DNA of 48,972 nucleotides from Saprospiraceae bacterium (GCA_016787525.1 JAEUUP010000067.1:2501-51472); one strand, 5' to 3'. Positions 19,771 to 28,484 are shown, numbered from the stretch's first letter. Numbers and translations: made by a program. Notes: generated from the letters alone by a model not told the origin.

Positions 19771-20469
19771 TTAGGCTTTCACTTTTGATTTATTCAGGCG
19801 AATCGTCTTAACCGTCATGCCATTAGCATTTTGCAATCGGATGACATAAATGCCTTCAGGCAGGTCATTAACGGAATATTTGGTATTGTTTACCGCTTTA
19901 TACGATTTTACTTGCCGTCCGATGATATTATAAACGATTACTCGTTCAACCACATCATTGTCATCGGATAACATAAAATAATCTGTTGTTGGGTTTGGAT
20001 AAATTCTGACTGAGGGGCTACCTTTATAAGTATATTCTTTAATGCCTGTTGATGAAGTAAACAAATAACGACCTGTTACCGTATTGGTGGCATTGCCAAC
20101 CTCAGTGGCTTTCAACTCAACAGTTGCTGCACCTGAAGCCCCGCTTGGGCGAATATAAACATCTAAATTACTTGTTCCATTCGGTGCAAGCACAATAGTA
20201 TCAGGCGAAACGCTCACGCCACTTGTCCAACACTGATTAATATCGCACACAAGAACTTGCCACGCACTCGGTTTGCTGATAATATTGCGTTGCCAAACCA
20301 CTCGTTTGGTTTGTGCAGAAGTATTTTTGAGTGTTGCTTTGCCTTTCACCTCAAACGAATCAGGATTGACAGATGTATTGACAATGCCTGGCGTAATAGT
20401 CAAAGTTTGACTGTACCCCCTCAGTACAAATATGTTTACGACTAAAAAAAATAGTAAACGATGTTTCAT
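19771..20469 (-). CDS. secreted protein with T9SS type A sorting domain
   Basis: 232 aa. Signal peptide 'MKHRLLFFLVVNIFVLRGYSQ' region (about 1-20), a central Ig/fibronectin-like beta domain of about 120 residues ('KGKATLKNTSAQTKRVVWQRN', 'PSAWQVLVCDINQCW') and a typical C-terminal type IX sorting domain: 'RIYPNPTTDYFML' (about 154-166), 'RVIVYNIIGRQVKSY', 'LPEGIYVIRLQN', 'KTIRLNKSK'. The C-terminal domain directs export across the outer membrane by the Por machinery and cleavage at the surface. Binding target unknown. An exact motif copy inside the signal peptide (20417-20426, coding LRG) and a one-mismatch copy in the linker before the sorting domain (20008-20017). Confidence 0.9.
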   Translation of the reverse strand: MKHRLLFFLVVNIFVLRGYSQTLTITPGIVNTSVNPDSFEVKGKATLKNTSAQTKRVVWQRNIISKPSAWQVLVCDINQCWTSGVSVSPDTIVLAPNGTSNLDVYIRPSGASGAATVELKATEVGNATNTVTGRYLFTSSTGIKEYTYKGSPSVRIYPNPTTDYFMLSDDNDVVERVIVYNIIGRQVKSYKAVNNTKYSVNDLPEGIYVIRLQNANGMTVKTIRLNKSKVKA

Positions 20470-20575
20470 GAGCTATTCTTTGAAGATGAAAGTGAAAATC
20501 TCGAGCAAAAATAGGTTGTTTTGTTCAGAAACGTTTGAATACAGATTCTGTTTTTGCGACAGGGTTAAAGTCTTG

Positions 20576-21295
20576 CTAAAAAATCTCTTGTAAAATCTTA
20601 AAAGAATTAATGTCTGGAAAATTGTCAAGATGAAATTGATAAAATTTTAACAACTCTCCAATAAGCAAACGCCGTTCTTCAAGGCTGATTTTTAGCAAAT
20701 GGCTCTGATGCCATGATTGGGTCAACAACTGAGACAGTAAAAAACTATGATTTTCCGATAGAAAATGGCTGTGTCCTACACTATTTTTTGTAAAAATACC
20801 ACTTCTTAAATCAAAAACGGCCCCCTCAGTATATTCACCTTCATCGGGTCTAAAACCCAAATGCCCCGACAATTCCAATAAAAAAGCTAAATGAAGATTA
20901 GAAAAACGTTCATGTGTTTCGTCCAGATATTTGAAAATATCGAACAAAAACTGAAACAATTCGGCATTTTCTTCTGATTCACGAATGGTTCTACGTGCTA
21001 CTTCTGCCATAAATAAACCAATCGAAGATTTGCGAATGTCAAATGGCAACGAGGTATAGACATGGGCTGCTTGAATTTCCTTGATGCGATTTAGCTTATT
21101 GGGTACATCGTAAGCCACTATATCCACCAACGACATCACTTGCAATAAGCCCATTGCCACCTTTGAGCGTTGCGTACGCACACCGCTGATGATGTAAGAC
21201 CGCAGACCGCCTCCCTCAGTATAAATGTCCGCTATAATACTCGTTTCAGAATATTTGACAGTGCGTAAGATGATGCCGCGTGTTTTTACAATCAT
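20576..21295 (-). CDS. recO: DNA repair protein RecO
   Basis: 239 aa. RecO loads RecA onto SSB-coated DNA together with RecR (encoded at 27777) in gap repair. OB-fold N-terminus 'MIVKTRGIILRTVKYSETSIIADIYTE' and 'LRSYIISGVRTQRSKVAMGLLQ', then a helical C-terminal domain ('SIGLFMAEVARRTIRESEENAELFQFL', 'LELSGHLGFRPD'). The zinc-finger cysteines of some RecO proteins are absent, as is usual in this phylum. Last gene of a tight minus-strand set: 9 nt after the DUF2721 gene. An exact motif at 20822-20831 (TEG) and a one-mismatch copy at 21212-21221 (TEG) both fall in loops. Confidence 0.92.
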   Translation of the reverse strand: MIVKTRGIILRTVKYSETSIIADIYTEGGGLRSYIISGVRTQRSKVAMGLLQVMSLVDIVAYDVPNKLNRIKEIQAAHVYTSLPFDIRKSSIGLFMAEVARRTIRESEENAELFQFLFDIFKYLDETHERFSNLHLAFLLELSGHLGFRPDEGEYTEGAVFDLRSGIFTKNSVGHSHFLSENHSFLLSQLLTQSWHQSHLLKISLEERRLLIGELLKFYQFHLDNFPDINSFKILQEIF

Positions 21296-21304
21296 ATGCG
21301 GTGT

Positions 21305-21748
21305 CTAAAACTCTAATTCTTCGATTTTGCGCAAAATATTTTTCTTTTCTTTCAAATGGTGATTCATGTCTTTGAGTTCTAAACTAATGGCAACAATACT
21401 TAAATGTATCTCGCGCAGGGATAGGAATAACGAGACCATGAGTGCTATCATACCCGCAACAAACAAGTTTTTTGCCGTAATGTGCTGATTTTCAAAGATG
21501 AAATACATACTCAAAATACACAAAAACAAGGCAAAAACTGCCAACCATTGCATATTTCGTATAATAATCATTCGTCGGCGTAAATTCCGAATTTGCGACA
21601 AGATGTTTTCGTCTTCATCTTCAATATATCGCTCTTTGAGTGTACGAATAAGGCTTGTAATGGCAACAAACTTATTCATATAAGCCAAAATCAAAAGCGA
21701 AATAGCTGGAAAAAGTACAGCTGGTGTTGTTATTGTAAACTCTATCAT
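21305..21748 (-). CDS. DUF2721 family membrane protein
   Basis: 147 aa. 'TTPAVLFPAISLLILAYMNKFVAITSLIRTLKERY' at the N-terminus is the DUF2721 signature; three hydrophobic spans are seen (about 8-27, 66-85, 94-113), separated by charged segments, with a coiled Lys/Glu-rich C-terminus. Function of the family is unknown. It lies 12 nt after the M28 peptidase gene and 9 nt before recO, so the three are very probably one transcript. No motif copy. Confidence 0.85.
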   Translation of the reverse strand: MIEFTITTPAVLFPAISLLILAYMNKFVAITSLIRTLKERYIEDEDENILSQIRNLRRRMIIIRNMQWLAVFALFLCILSMYFIFENQHITAKNLFVAGMIALMVSLFLSLREIHLSIVAISLELKDMNHHLKEKKNILRKIEELEF

Positions 21749-21760
21749 GATGTATTTTGC

Positions 21761-23008
21761 CTAAAAAGTAATATCAAGCGTCAAGTTTTCACTCCCTCGT
21801 TGAATGACGACTTTGGTTGTTTCTCCTTTTTTGAATTTGCTCAAAGCATCCATATAAGCATAAACATCCTTAATGTCTAAGTCTCCGATTTTCAAAATAA
21901 TATCACCTGCTTTGAGTCCCGCTTTTGCGGCAGGTTTCCCTTCTGTCACACCGTCAATGCGCATCCCTTTTTTGTCAAAAGCATAGTCGGGCATAACACC
22001 CATCGTTACTTTGAAAGAACGGGCCTGATTTTGAGGTTGTTTGGTTTCAGAGAATTCCAATTTCGGAAATGTGCAAGTACCTTCAATAATACGTGCAATA
22101 TACTCTAAAACGTGTTTTTCACCTTCATAGTTTATCAACTCTGAATCGTCAGTGGGTTTGTGATAATCACTGTGTTGCCCTGTGAAAAAACCTAAAACAG
22201 GGATTTTTTTAAGATAAAATGAGGTGAAATCAGAAGGACCAACGCCCGACGAGTCAGGAATAATTTTTATATCAGTCTGAATGACAGAGAGCATTTTACC
22301 CCACATCGGCGATGTACCATAGCCATGCACGATCAAGCCTTTGTCAGTACGATAACGACCAATCATGTCCATATTGACCATGAAGTTGATTTTATCGGGT
22401 GATACTGAGGGGGTCTCTGCAAACTTTTTTGAGCCAATTAGTCCTAATTCTTCACCTGAAAAACAAACGAAAAGAAAATTAAAAGGCTCTTTTTTGCCAT
22501 TCTTTGCAAAGTATCGTGCAAGTTCTATAACACCTGATGTGCCACTGGCATTATCGTCTGCTCCATTGTGAATTTTCCCGTCGGGATTAGCATCAAGTGA
22601 GTTTTTATCATGCCCTAAACCCAGATGGTCATAGTGTGCACCTACAATAATTGTGACATTTGCATTGTTGTCTAAAAAGCCAACAATATTTTGGCTTTTT
22701 ATATCTGGAGTATTAGAATCTTCGGTGGCATGAGGATTGGATAGTTTTTTAAACGAGAACATATGAAAAAAAGACCCCTCAGTACCACCAGGTTTTAGAC
22801 CTATTTTTTTGAACTGTTTGGCAATATATTTAGCCGCTTTTTGTTCACCAACAGAACCTGTTCCACGTCCTTCCAATTTATCAGAAGCTAAAAAAGTGAC
22901 ATGTTTTTTCAAATTCGCTGAAGAAATAACTGGTTGAGCCGAAGAATTTGAAGCTTGAATTATGAACAGAAATGACAAAACAATTAACTTTGTGCTGTAT
23001 TTTTTCAT
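21761..23008 (-). CDS. secreted M28 family zinc aminopeptidase with PDZ domain
   Basis: 415 aa. Signal peptide (about 1-25). The M28 catalytic domain shows all five zinc ligands and the two catalytic acids: 'GAHYDHLG' (His), 'NGADDNASGT' (bridging Asp), 'SGEELGLIGS' (catalytic Glu and zinc Glu), 'NMDMIGR' (Asp) and 'GQHSDYHKPTDD' (His). A PDZ domain at about 325-415 ('VTEGKPAAKAGLKAGDIILKIGD') follows. Predicted to release N-terminal residues from peptides in the periplasm or outside the cell. First gene of the operon with DUF2721 and recO. Motif copies at 22403-22412 (PSV) and 22775-22784 (TEG). Confidence 0.93.
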   Translation of the reverse strand: MKKYSTKLIVLSFLFIIQASNSSAQPVISSANLKKHVTFLASDKLEGRGTGSVGEQKAAKYIAKQFKKIGLKPGGTEGSFFHMFSFKKLSNPHATEDSNTPDIKSQNIVGFLDNNANVTIIVGAHYDHLGLGHDKNSLDANPDGKIHNGADDNASGTSGVIELARYFAKNGKKEPFNFLFVCFSGEELGLIGSKKFAETPSVSPDKINFMVNMDMIGRYRTDKGLIVHGYGTSPMWGKMLSVIQTDIKIIPDSSGVGPSDFTSFYLKKIPVLGFFTGQHSDYHKPTDDSELINYEGEKHVLEYIARIIEGTCTFPKLEFSETKQPQNQARSFKVTMGVMPDYAFDKKGMRIDGVTEGKPAAKAGLKAGDIILKIGDLDIKDVYAYMDALSKFKKGETTKVVIQRGSENLTLDITF

Positions 23009-23148
23009 AAGTTATAGATTTTTAGTGTGATAGATTTCATTCTTGTCGAATGGGTTTTATTATTAAAATTTTTTCCTAAAAATACTAAATGAATTGTGAA
23101 TCAGTAATTTAAATTTTGATTATTGTATTATTGTTTCATACATTGTGG

Positions 23149-23156
23149 CAAATTTA
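23149..23156 (-). promoter_or_regulatory. possible -7 element for the M28-DUF2721-recO operon
   Basis: Minus-strand TAAATTTGCCACA fits TAnnTTTG, 141 nt before the peptidase start. The -33 region has no clear TTTG. Confidence 0.35.
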
Positions 23157-23452
23157 CAAACTTCTTACGAACGGCTTAAGTGAATTTAGATTCGACATAA
23201 AATTGATAATTAAATTTTAGTGTGTAGTGAAACCTTATTTTAGATTTTACGATATAATATTTACGATTTCTATCGAGTGTCTGAAAAAGTGACTTTGATG
23301 TAAATTATCAGTCTATTAGTAGTCGTTGCAAAAAATGACAACAAATTAAATTCTAAGACGATGCAATTTTGAGTCATCAAAAGTACTTAATAGAAGAATT
23401 ATATTACTCTCAAGGAATATTTTTTAGATAATTGCAAAAAAACTTCAAAAAA

Positions 23453-23484
23453 TTTGTGACATATCAGAAAACAAGATACTTTTG
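23453..23484 (+). promoter_or_regulatory. Bacteroidota-type promoter of ompA
   Basis: TTTG at 23453-23456 and TACTTTTG (TAnnTTTG) at 23477-23484, separated by 20 nt, in an AT-rich tract. The predicted start of transcription is about 23491, giving a 65-nt leader to the ATG at 23556. Confidence 0.7.
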
Positions 23485-23555
23485 TAAGTAAAATATTTTT
23501 TTATATTTTAATTCATTGAATATTAATTATTAACTTTATCTAAAGTTTCAACCCT

Positions 23556-25118
23556 ATGACAAGGAAAATTCTTTCAGTTCTATCGTTCTCTCTTGTGGCT
23601 TTAAGCCTCACAGATGCTTCTGCACAAAAAGCTGCAGCGAGCCAAGACTCTAAAGCCAAATATGGCTTTTTTGCACCTAACAATCAAACAGAGTTAGGTA
23701 TTCACGCAGGTCTTTCTTACTTGGTAGGTGACCTTGAAGCAAAACCAGGTGTTGGTGTTGGTTTACACCTTCGCAAAGCACTTGACTACACGTTTTCTTT
23801 ACGTGCAGATGTTGGTTTCTCACAACTTAATTCTGTAACACCTAATAGTGCCGATTGGCGTTATGGCGGGGAAGAAACTAGAAACTTATATGGTGGTGGA
23901 GACCTTCGTTCAATTAACAAAACGAATACGTCTGCTTTAACAGGAGGTCTTCAAGTAGTAATTTCTCTCAATAATGGTCGTTGGGATGCGGGTGCAAGAA
24001 AAGTTAACCCTTACGTATTTGGAGGTGCGGGGGCTAGTTATCTCAATACGCAAGTTAATGTAACTAAAACTGGTGGACAATCAGGTGCTAAAACAGGTGA
24101 TCAAGAATTTGTCGTTCCAGGTACACGTAATACTGGTAAGTTGGTACCTAATGTTGAAGCAGGTGCTGGTATCTCATTCCGCATCAATGACAAAATGAGC
24201 TTCTCTATTGAGGAGAAATTGATGACAGTATTTGGTAAACGTGCGGATTTGTTAGACGCTTTCCAATACAACTTCCGCGACTTCCAAAGTTACACGAATC
24301 TTCGCTTAGGTTTCAACTTGGGTGCTAAAAACAAGCAAACAATGCCATTGTGGTGGGCTGGTCCAGCTGACCAAATGAATGCAGACATTGCAGAGTTGAA
24401 AGCACGTCCTAAATATGACCCAACTGACACTGATGGCGATGGTGTTGTAGATATGATTGACCAAGAAAAAGATTCACCTACTGGTGCTCGCGTTGATACA
24501 CGCGGTGTTTCTTTAGACAGCGATGGTGACGGCTATGCTGACTTCAAAGACAAAGAGCCTTTCTCTCCAGTTGGTTATAAAGTAGATGGTAATGGTGTAG
24601 CTCAAGTTCCAAAACCAGCTTATGTTACTGAAGCAGATGTTAATCGTATCGTTGAAGCTCAATTGGCTAAATTCAAAGCATCTTTGGGCGAAACTAAAGC
24701 TGCTCCAAGCATGGCTGATTGGTTCTTGCCAATGATTCATTTTGACTTGAACAGTGCATCTGTAAAAACATCTGAGTATGCTAACCTTGCTGCTGTTGCA
24801 TCTGTTATGAAAACTAATCCTTCTGTTAGAGTTGCTGTAACAGGTTTCACAGATAAATTAGCTTCTGATGGCTACAACCAAGGTCTTTCTTACCGTCGTG
24901 CGCAAGCAGCTATTGATGCTCTTGTAAAACGTTTCGGTGTTGACCGTAGTCGCTTAGTATTGACATACCAAGGTGAAGACAACACTTTAGTTCCTACAAG
25001 TGGTAACTCAATGATGAATCGCCGTGTTGAATTCAAAGTTGCGACGACTGAATCAGAAATGAGCGCACCTACTTCAATCAAAAAGAAATCTTATAAAGGT
25101 AACAAATCAGGTTATTAA
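23556..25118 (+). CDS. OmpA family outer-membrane protein with TSP type-3 repeats
   Basis: 520 aa. Signal peptide (about 1-23, 'SLTDASAQ'). An N-terminal beta-barrel of about 240 residues, then calcium-binding thrombospondin type-3 repeats ('DTDGDGVVDMIDQEKDSP', 'DSDGDGYADFKDKEPFSP', about 292-340), and a C-terminal OmpA peptidoglycan-binding domain ('MIHFDLNSASVKTSEYANL', 'VAVTGFTDKLASDGYNQGLSYRRAQA', 'NSMMNRRVEFKV'). It links the outer membrane to the wall. Codon use looks like that of a highly expressed gene (uniform, Gly GGT, Arg CGT rich), it has the best promoter in the window besides rplK, and it contains no motif copy in a 2.6-kb motif-free stretch. Confidence 0.93.
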   Translation: MTRKILSVLSFSLVALSLTDASAQKAAASQDSKAKYGFFAPNNQTELGIHAGLSYLVGDLEAKPGVGVGLHLRKALDYTFSLRADVGFSQLNSVTPNSADWRYGGEETRNLYGGGDLRSINKTNTSALTGGLQVVISLNNGRWDAGARKVNPYVFGGAGASYLNTQVNVTKTGGQSGAKTGDQEFVVPGTRNTGKLVPNVEAGAGISFRINDKMSFSIEEKLMTVFGKRADLLDAFQYNFRDFQSYTNLRLGFNLGAKNKQTMPLWWAGPADQMNADIAELKARPKYDPTDTDGDGVVDMIDQEKDSPTGARVDTRGVSLDSDGDGYADFKDKEPFSPVGYKVDGNGVAQVPKPAYVTEADVNRIVEAQLAKFKASLGETKAAPSMADWFLPMIHFDLNSASVKTSEYANLAAVASVMKTNPSVRVAVTGFTDKLASDGYNQGLSYRRAQAAIDALVKRFGVDRSRLVLTYQGEDNTLVPTSGNSMMNRRVEFKVATTESEMSAPTSIKKKSYKGNKSGY

Positions 25119-25144
25119 TAAATAACTCTTAGCTTATAAATTTG

Positions 25145-25183
25145 AGAGGCATCATGTATTACATGATGCCTCTTCTTTTTATA
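25145..25183 (+). terminator. terminator of ompA
   Basis: Perfect 14-bp stem AGAGGCATCATGTA / TACATGATGCCTCT with a minimal loop, followed by TCTTTTTAT. It lies 27 nt after the ompA stop. Confidence 0.9.
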
Positions 25184-25199
25184 AAGATTTGATTATCAA

Positions 25200-25559
25200 T
25201 CAATAAGTCCCTATAGATAGCATAACCAAAGTACAACCTAATTCCGTTTCGATACCTCTTTCTTTTGCTAATCTAATCAAGTCAAAGTTTTCAGTGCCCG
25301 GATTAAAAATGATGCGTTTGGGTTTCAGAGAAAAGATATAGTCATAATATGGCTTTTGATTTTCTGGATTCAAATACAAAGTAATGGTATCCACGCCTTC
25401 ATACTGAGGGGGCGTATTTTCTATACGAATGCCTTCTATCTCTCCTTTTTTTATACCAACAGGTAGGACTTCATGTCCATAGGCTTTTAGCTTTGAAGTA
25501 GCCATATAAGCATAGCGATCTGGGTTTGGTGTAGCACCGAGAATTAATGTTTTTTTCAT
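25200..25559 (-). CDS. CoA-binding (CoA_binding_2/YccU-type) protein
   Basis: 119 aa. A Rossmann-like single domain: 'KKTLILGATPNPDRYAYMA' (nucleotide loop at the N-terminus), 'GHEVLPVG', 'IIFNPGTEN' and 'GIETELGCTLVMLSIGTY'. Small proteins of this family bind coenzyme A in crystal structures; their cellular role is unclear. It lies downstream of the E2 gene on the same strand but behind a terminator. The antisense motif at 25402-25411 codes 'TPPQYEG'. Confidence 0.85.
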   Translation of the reverse strand: MKKTLILGATPNPDRYAYMATSKLKAYGHEVLPVGIKKGEIEGIRIENTPPQYEGVDTITLYLNPENQKPYYDYIFSLKPKRIIFNPGTENFDLIRLAKERGIETELGCTLVMLSIGTY

Positions 25560-25582
25560 TTCAATTATTTTTCTGTCAAACG

Positions 25583-25617
25583 AAAAACGCTGTCTGAAAG
25601 TTCAGAACAGCGTTTTT
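25583..25617 (-). terminator. terminator of the pyruvate dehydrogenase E2 gene
   Basis: AAAACGCTGT / ACAGCGTTTTTT outer stem with an inner CTGA/TCAG extension around a short loop; on the minus strand it ends in a T-run. It lies 25 nt after the E2 stop. Confidence 0.8.
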
Positions 25618-25641
25618 TAATTTCGATAATATCTTATGCTA

Positions 25642-26940
25642 TCAAACTAAAAGGCGAATAGGGTCTTCTAAAATGCCTTTTAATTCTTGCAAAAATTGAG
25701 CAGCAGTTGCACCATCAACAACGCGGTGGTCGCAGGATAGTTGCACTTTCATCATATTGCCGACAACAATCTCACCGTTCTTGACAATTGGTTTTTGAAC
25801 AATCGAACCAACGGCTAAAATACATGAATCAGGTGGATTGATGATTGCAGTGAACTCTTCAATGTCAAACATACCTAAGTTAGAAATGGTAAATGTATTG
25901 CCTTGCATTTCTGGCAGTTGTAATTTTCCATCTTTTGCTTTGCCTGCTAACTCGCGTACTTCGGTGCTGATTTGTCCCAACGATTTCATATTGGCATTGC
26001 GGATGACAGGTACGAAAAGAGCTTGTTTAACGGCTACTGCAACACCAACATTGATGTGGTGATTCTGACGAATAAAATCGCCCATCCATGAAGAATTGAT
26101 GGCTGGATGGTTGCGCAAAGCAGCTGCGCAGGCTTTCACAACAAGGTCATTGAAGGATATTTTGATAGGAGCAGCCACTTCATTGAGTTGTTTGCGCAAT
26201 TCTGTAGCTTTATCCATATTGATTTCCATTGACAAATAGAAATGCGGCGCAGTGAACATGCTCTCGCTCAAGCGTTTGGCTATTGTTTTACGCATACTTG
26301 TCAACGGTACATCTTCGTAACTTTCCCCACCGAATGTACTCGGTACTGAGGGGGTAGATTTAGCTGCTGCTTGTGGTTTCTCGGCTGGAGCAGCAGGAGC
26401 AGAGCTCACCTTTGCTATGGCTGTTTCGATGTCTTTTTTCACAATGCGACCACTATCACCTGAGCCTTGCAGATTTTCGATGGCGATACCAGCAGCTTTT
26501 GCCATTTCTCGTGCTAAAGGCGATGCAAAAATACGGCTTGTATCGTGTGTCTCGACAACAGATACTGAGGGGATAGCAACGGGTGCTGTTTGAACAGGCT
26601 GTTGTGCTGCTGGAGCAACAGCTGGAGCTGCCACAGCAGTACCATTGCTGCTTGGGGCAGGAGCAGTTGAGGCACTGCCACCTAACAAATGTTCAAATGC
26701 TTCGCCTGCATCACCAATAACAACAAGAGGTGCGCCAACGAGCAACTTATCACCTACTTTTGCTGCGAATAATAACGTACCAGACTTTGGGCTTTCAAAG
26801 TCCATTGTAGCTTTATCGGAATTGATTTCAGCTAAAAGGTCGCCTTTTTCGACTTTATCACCTATATTTTTATGCCACATAACGATTTCGCCCTCTTCCA
26901 TCGAGTCGCTCAAGCGCGGCATAACAATTACTTCAGCCAT
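25642..26940 (-). CDS. pdhC: pyruvate dehydrogenase complex E2, dihydrolipoamide acetyltransferase
   Basis: 432 aa. Transfers the acetyl group from lipoyl-lysine to CoA. One lipoyl domain (about 1-78, lipoylation site 'INSDKATMDF'), an Ala/Pro-rich flexible linker (about 85-130), the E1/E3-binding domain ('ASPLAREMAKAAGI...SGRIVKKDI', about 139-173), a second Ala/Pro linker, and the catalytic domain (about 205-432) with the active-site 'CDHRVVDGATAAQFL'. Length and order are typical. Both linkers carry an exact antisense motif copy (26344-26353, 26563-26572, coding PSV), the most tolerant places of the protein. The E1 and E3 genes are not adjacent. Confidence 0.94.
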   Translation of the reverse strand: MAEVIVMPRLSDSMEEGEIVMWHKNIGDKVEKGDLLAEINSDKATMDFESPKSGTLLFAAKVGDKLLVGAPLVVIGDAGEAFEHLLGGSASTAPAPSSNGTAVAAPAVAPAAQQPVQTAPVAIPSVSVVETHDTSRIFASPLAREMAKAAGIAIENLQGSGDSGRIVKKDIETAIAKVSSAPAAPAEKPQAAAKSTPSVPSTFGGESYEDVPLTSMRKTIAKRLSESMFTAPHFYLSMEINMDKATELRKQLNEVAAPIKISFNDLVVKACAAALRNHPAINSSWMGDFIRQNHHINVGVAVAVKQALFVPVIRNANMKSLGQISTEVRELAGKAKDGKLQLPEMQGNTFTISNLGMFDIEEFTAIINPPDSCILAVGSIVQKPIVKNGEIVVGNMMKVQLSCDHRVVDGATAAQFLQELKGILEDPIRLLV

Positions 26941-27015
26941 ATTTCTTATTTTTTATTGGTTGGATAAATAACTGGATTTTTTCTAAAAACACATCTTTAT
27001 TGTTAAAAGACTACG

Positions 27016-27023
27016 CAAAGATA
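27016..27023 (-). promoter_or_regulatory. possible -7 element (TATCTTTG) for the E2 gene
   Basis: Minus-strand TATCTTTGCGTAG fits TAnnTTTG, 76 nt before the ATG. The -33 element is not convincing. Confidence 0.4.
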
Positions 27024-27198
27024 CTTTATCAAGAGACAAACATACTTTTTTTCAATCAAAAAAATCGTGGCTAACCAAACTTGAATAGAAACAAAACAAA
27101 CTTGGAGTTGCTAAATCTGTGCATGTCCTCGAAATTTATGCAATGACTTAACAGTATTGATAATACTTTGTTTATTTTTGTTCAAAATTTAAAACTAA

Positions 27199-27717
27199 AT
27201 GATTGAAACATCACGTTTGCGCTTAGTTCGTTGGGAAGATACTCACTTTCAAGCTATTTTTAGTAATGACTTGGCTACGCTTGGTCAACTTTTGGACGTT
27301 CATGAACCCGCTGCTTGGACAACATTTGCAGATATGGCGAATGCTTTGCCTTATTTTTATCAGTCATTCAAAGAGAATGGCAACTATTGGGGCAGTTTTT
27401 TTACAGTTCACAAAGCTGATAGACAATTATTGGGGACGTGTGGGTTCAAAGGTTCGCCTGATACTGAGGGAGTGATTGAGATTGGTTATGAGATTGATGC
27501 GCGGTATCGAGAAATGGGTCTGGCTACCGAGGCTGCAAGAGGGTTGATAGATTTTGCATTTCAGCATGATACTGTGCAGGCTGTTATGGCGCATACTTTA
27601 GCATATGAGAACCCCTCTGTATCGGTACTCAAAAAGTTGGGCTTTCAATTCAAAAAGGCATTGAACGACCCAGATGATGGTGATATTTGGCAATGGGCTT
27701 TGAAACGAAAAGGATGA
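27199..27717 (+). CDS. GNAT family N-acetyltransferase (RimJ/RimL-like)
   Basis: 172 aa. 'IETSRLRLVRWEDTHFQAIFSNDLATL' and the acetyl-CoA region 'IEIGYEIDARYREMGLATEAARGLIDFAFQ' followed by 'VMAHTLAYENPSVSVLKKLGFQF' are typical of the RimJ/RimL branch (motifs A and B). Substrate unknown; could modify a protein N-terminus or a small amine. Two imperfect 10-mer copies fall here: TACTGAGGGA (27462-27471, coding TEG) and CCCCTCTGTA (27612-27621, coding 'NPSVSVL', a position where the family itself prefers N-x-x-S). recR begins 59 nt downstream. Confidence 0.9.
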   Translation: MIETSRLRLVRWEDTHFQAIFSNDLATLGQLLDVHEPAAWTTFADMANALPYFYQSFKENGNYWGSFFTVHKADRQLLGTCGFKGSPDTEGVIEIGYEIDARYREMGLATEAARGLIDFAFQHDTVQAVMAHTLAYENPSVSVLKKLGFQFKKALNDPDDGDIWQWALKRKG

Positions 27718-27776
27718 ATAGTAATGATAACCAAATAATTGTATTTTAAAAGAAATTTTGATATTAATTTTCCAGA

Positions 27777-28394
27777 ATGAATTTTTCATCTAAACTTATT
27801 GAAGAAGCTGTAAATGCTTTTGCCACTTTGCCAGGTATTGGTCGTAAGACTGCTTTGCGCCTTGTGCTTCATCTTGTCAAACAACCCAAAGAAAATACTG
27901 AGGGGGTCGCCAACGCATTGTTGCGTATGCGTTTGGGCATAAAAACATGTGGTATTTGTCACAATATTTCGGATGCGGAGGTGTGTAGCGTATGCCTTGA
28001 TACACGTCGCGACCGCTCGACGGTGATGGTGGTGGAAGGTATTCGCGATGTGATGGCTATTGAGGAAACGGGACAATTTCGGGGCTTATACCATATTTTG
28101 GGAGGCGTTATTTCCCCTATTGAAGGCATTGGTCCTCAAAATTTGAATATTGACTCTTTGATGGATAGGGTTGCTCAAGGAGAGATTAAAGAAATCATCA
28201 TGGCGGTGTCTCCGACCATCGAAGGGGATACGACTATTTATTATGTGTCAAAAAAATTGAGTTTGCACGAAGTCAAAGTTTCGACTTTGGCGCGAGGTAT
28301 TTCTTTTGGCGGAGAATTGGAGTATGCTGATGAGGTGACATTGGGTCGTTCTATCGTCCAACGTGTACCTTATCGCATGTTGAATGATGATTAA
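27777..28394 (+). CDS. recR: recombination mediator RecR
   Basis: 205 aa. Works with RecO and RecF in loading RecA. Visible domains: N-terminal helix-hairpin-helix ('LPGIGRKTALRLVLHLV', about 18-34), C4 zinc finger ('CGICHNISDAEVCSVC', about 59-74), Toprim domain ('STVMVVEGIRDVMAIEETGQFRGLYHILGG', 'IIMAVSPTIEGDTTIYYV') and the C-terminal wedge ('LARGISFGGELEYADEVTLGRSI'). The exact motif 27896-27905 codes 'NTEGV' between the HhH and the zinc finger; the segment has the same length as in E. coli RecR, so the motif arose by substitution, not insertion. Confidence 0.96.
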   Translation: MNFSSKLIEEAVNAFATLPGIGRKTALRLVLHLVKQPKENTEGVANALLRMRLGIKTCGICHNISDAEVCSVCLDTRRDRSTVMVVEGIRDVMAIEETGQFRGLYHILGGVISPIEGIGPQNLNIDSLMDRVAQGEIKEIIMAVSPTIEGDTTIYYVSKKLSLHEVKVSTLARGISFGGELEYADEVTLGRSIVQRVPYRMLNDD

Positions 28395-28445
28395 TTTTTG
28401 ACCATTTTTCAACCTTTTTCTAAAGGAATTGTTAAAAAACAGGTG

Positions 28446-28484
28446 AAAAAGTCAAGGTTTGGTTAAGCCTTGACTTTTTTATTG
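28446..28484 (+). terminator. terminator of recR
   Basis: A stem AAAAAGTCAAGG / CCTTGACTTTTTT with a 12-base apical region, ending in a T-run, 51 nt after the recR stop. Confidence 0.9.

Larger units (their letters stand above)
23009..23555. other. 547-nt AT-rich intergenic region between divergent genes
   Basis: Separates the M28 peptidase operon (-) from ompA (+). It contains the ompA promoter (23453-23484) and a minus-strand TAAATTTG (23149-23156) that may serve the peptidase operon. No ORF of substance, no tRNA and no copy of the 10-mer is present. The long ompA leader side suggests post-transcriptional control but nothing specific can be shown. Confidence 0.6.
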
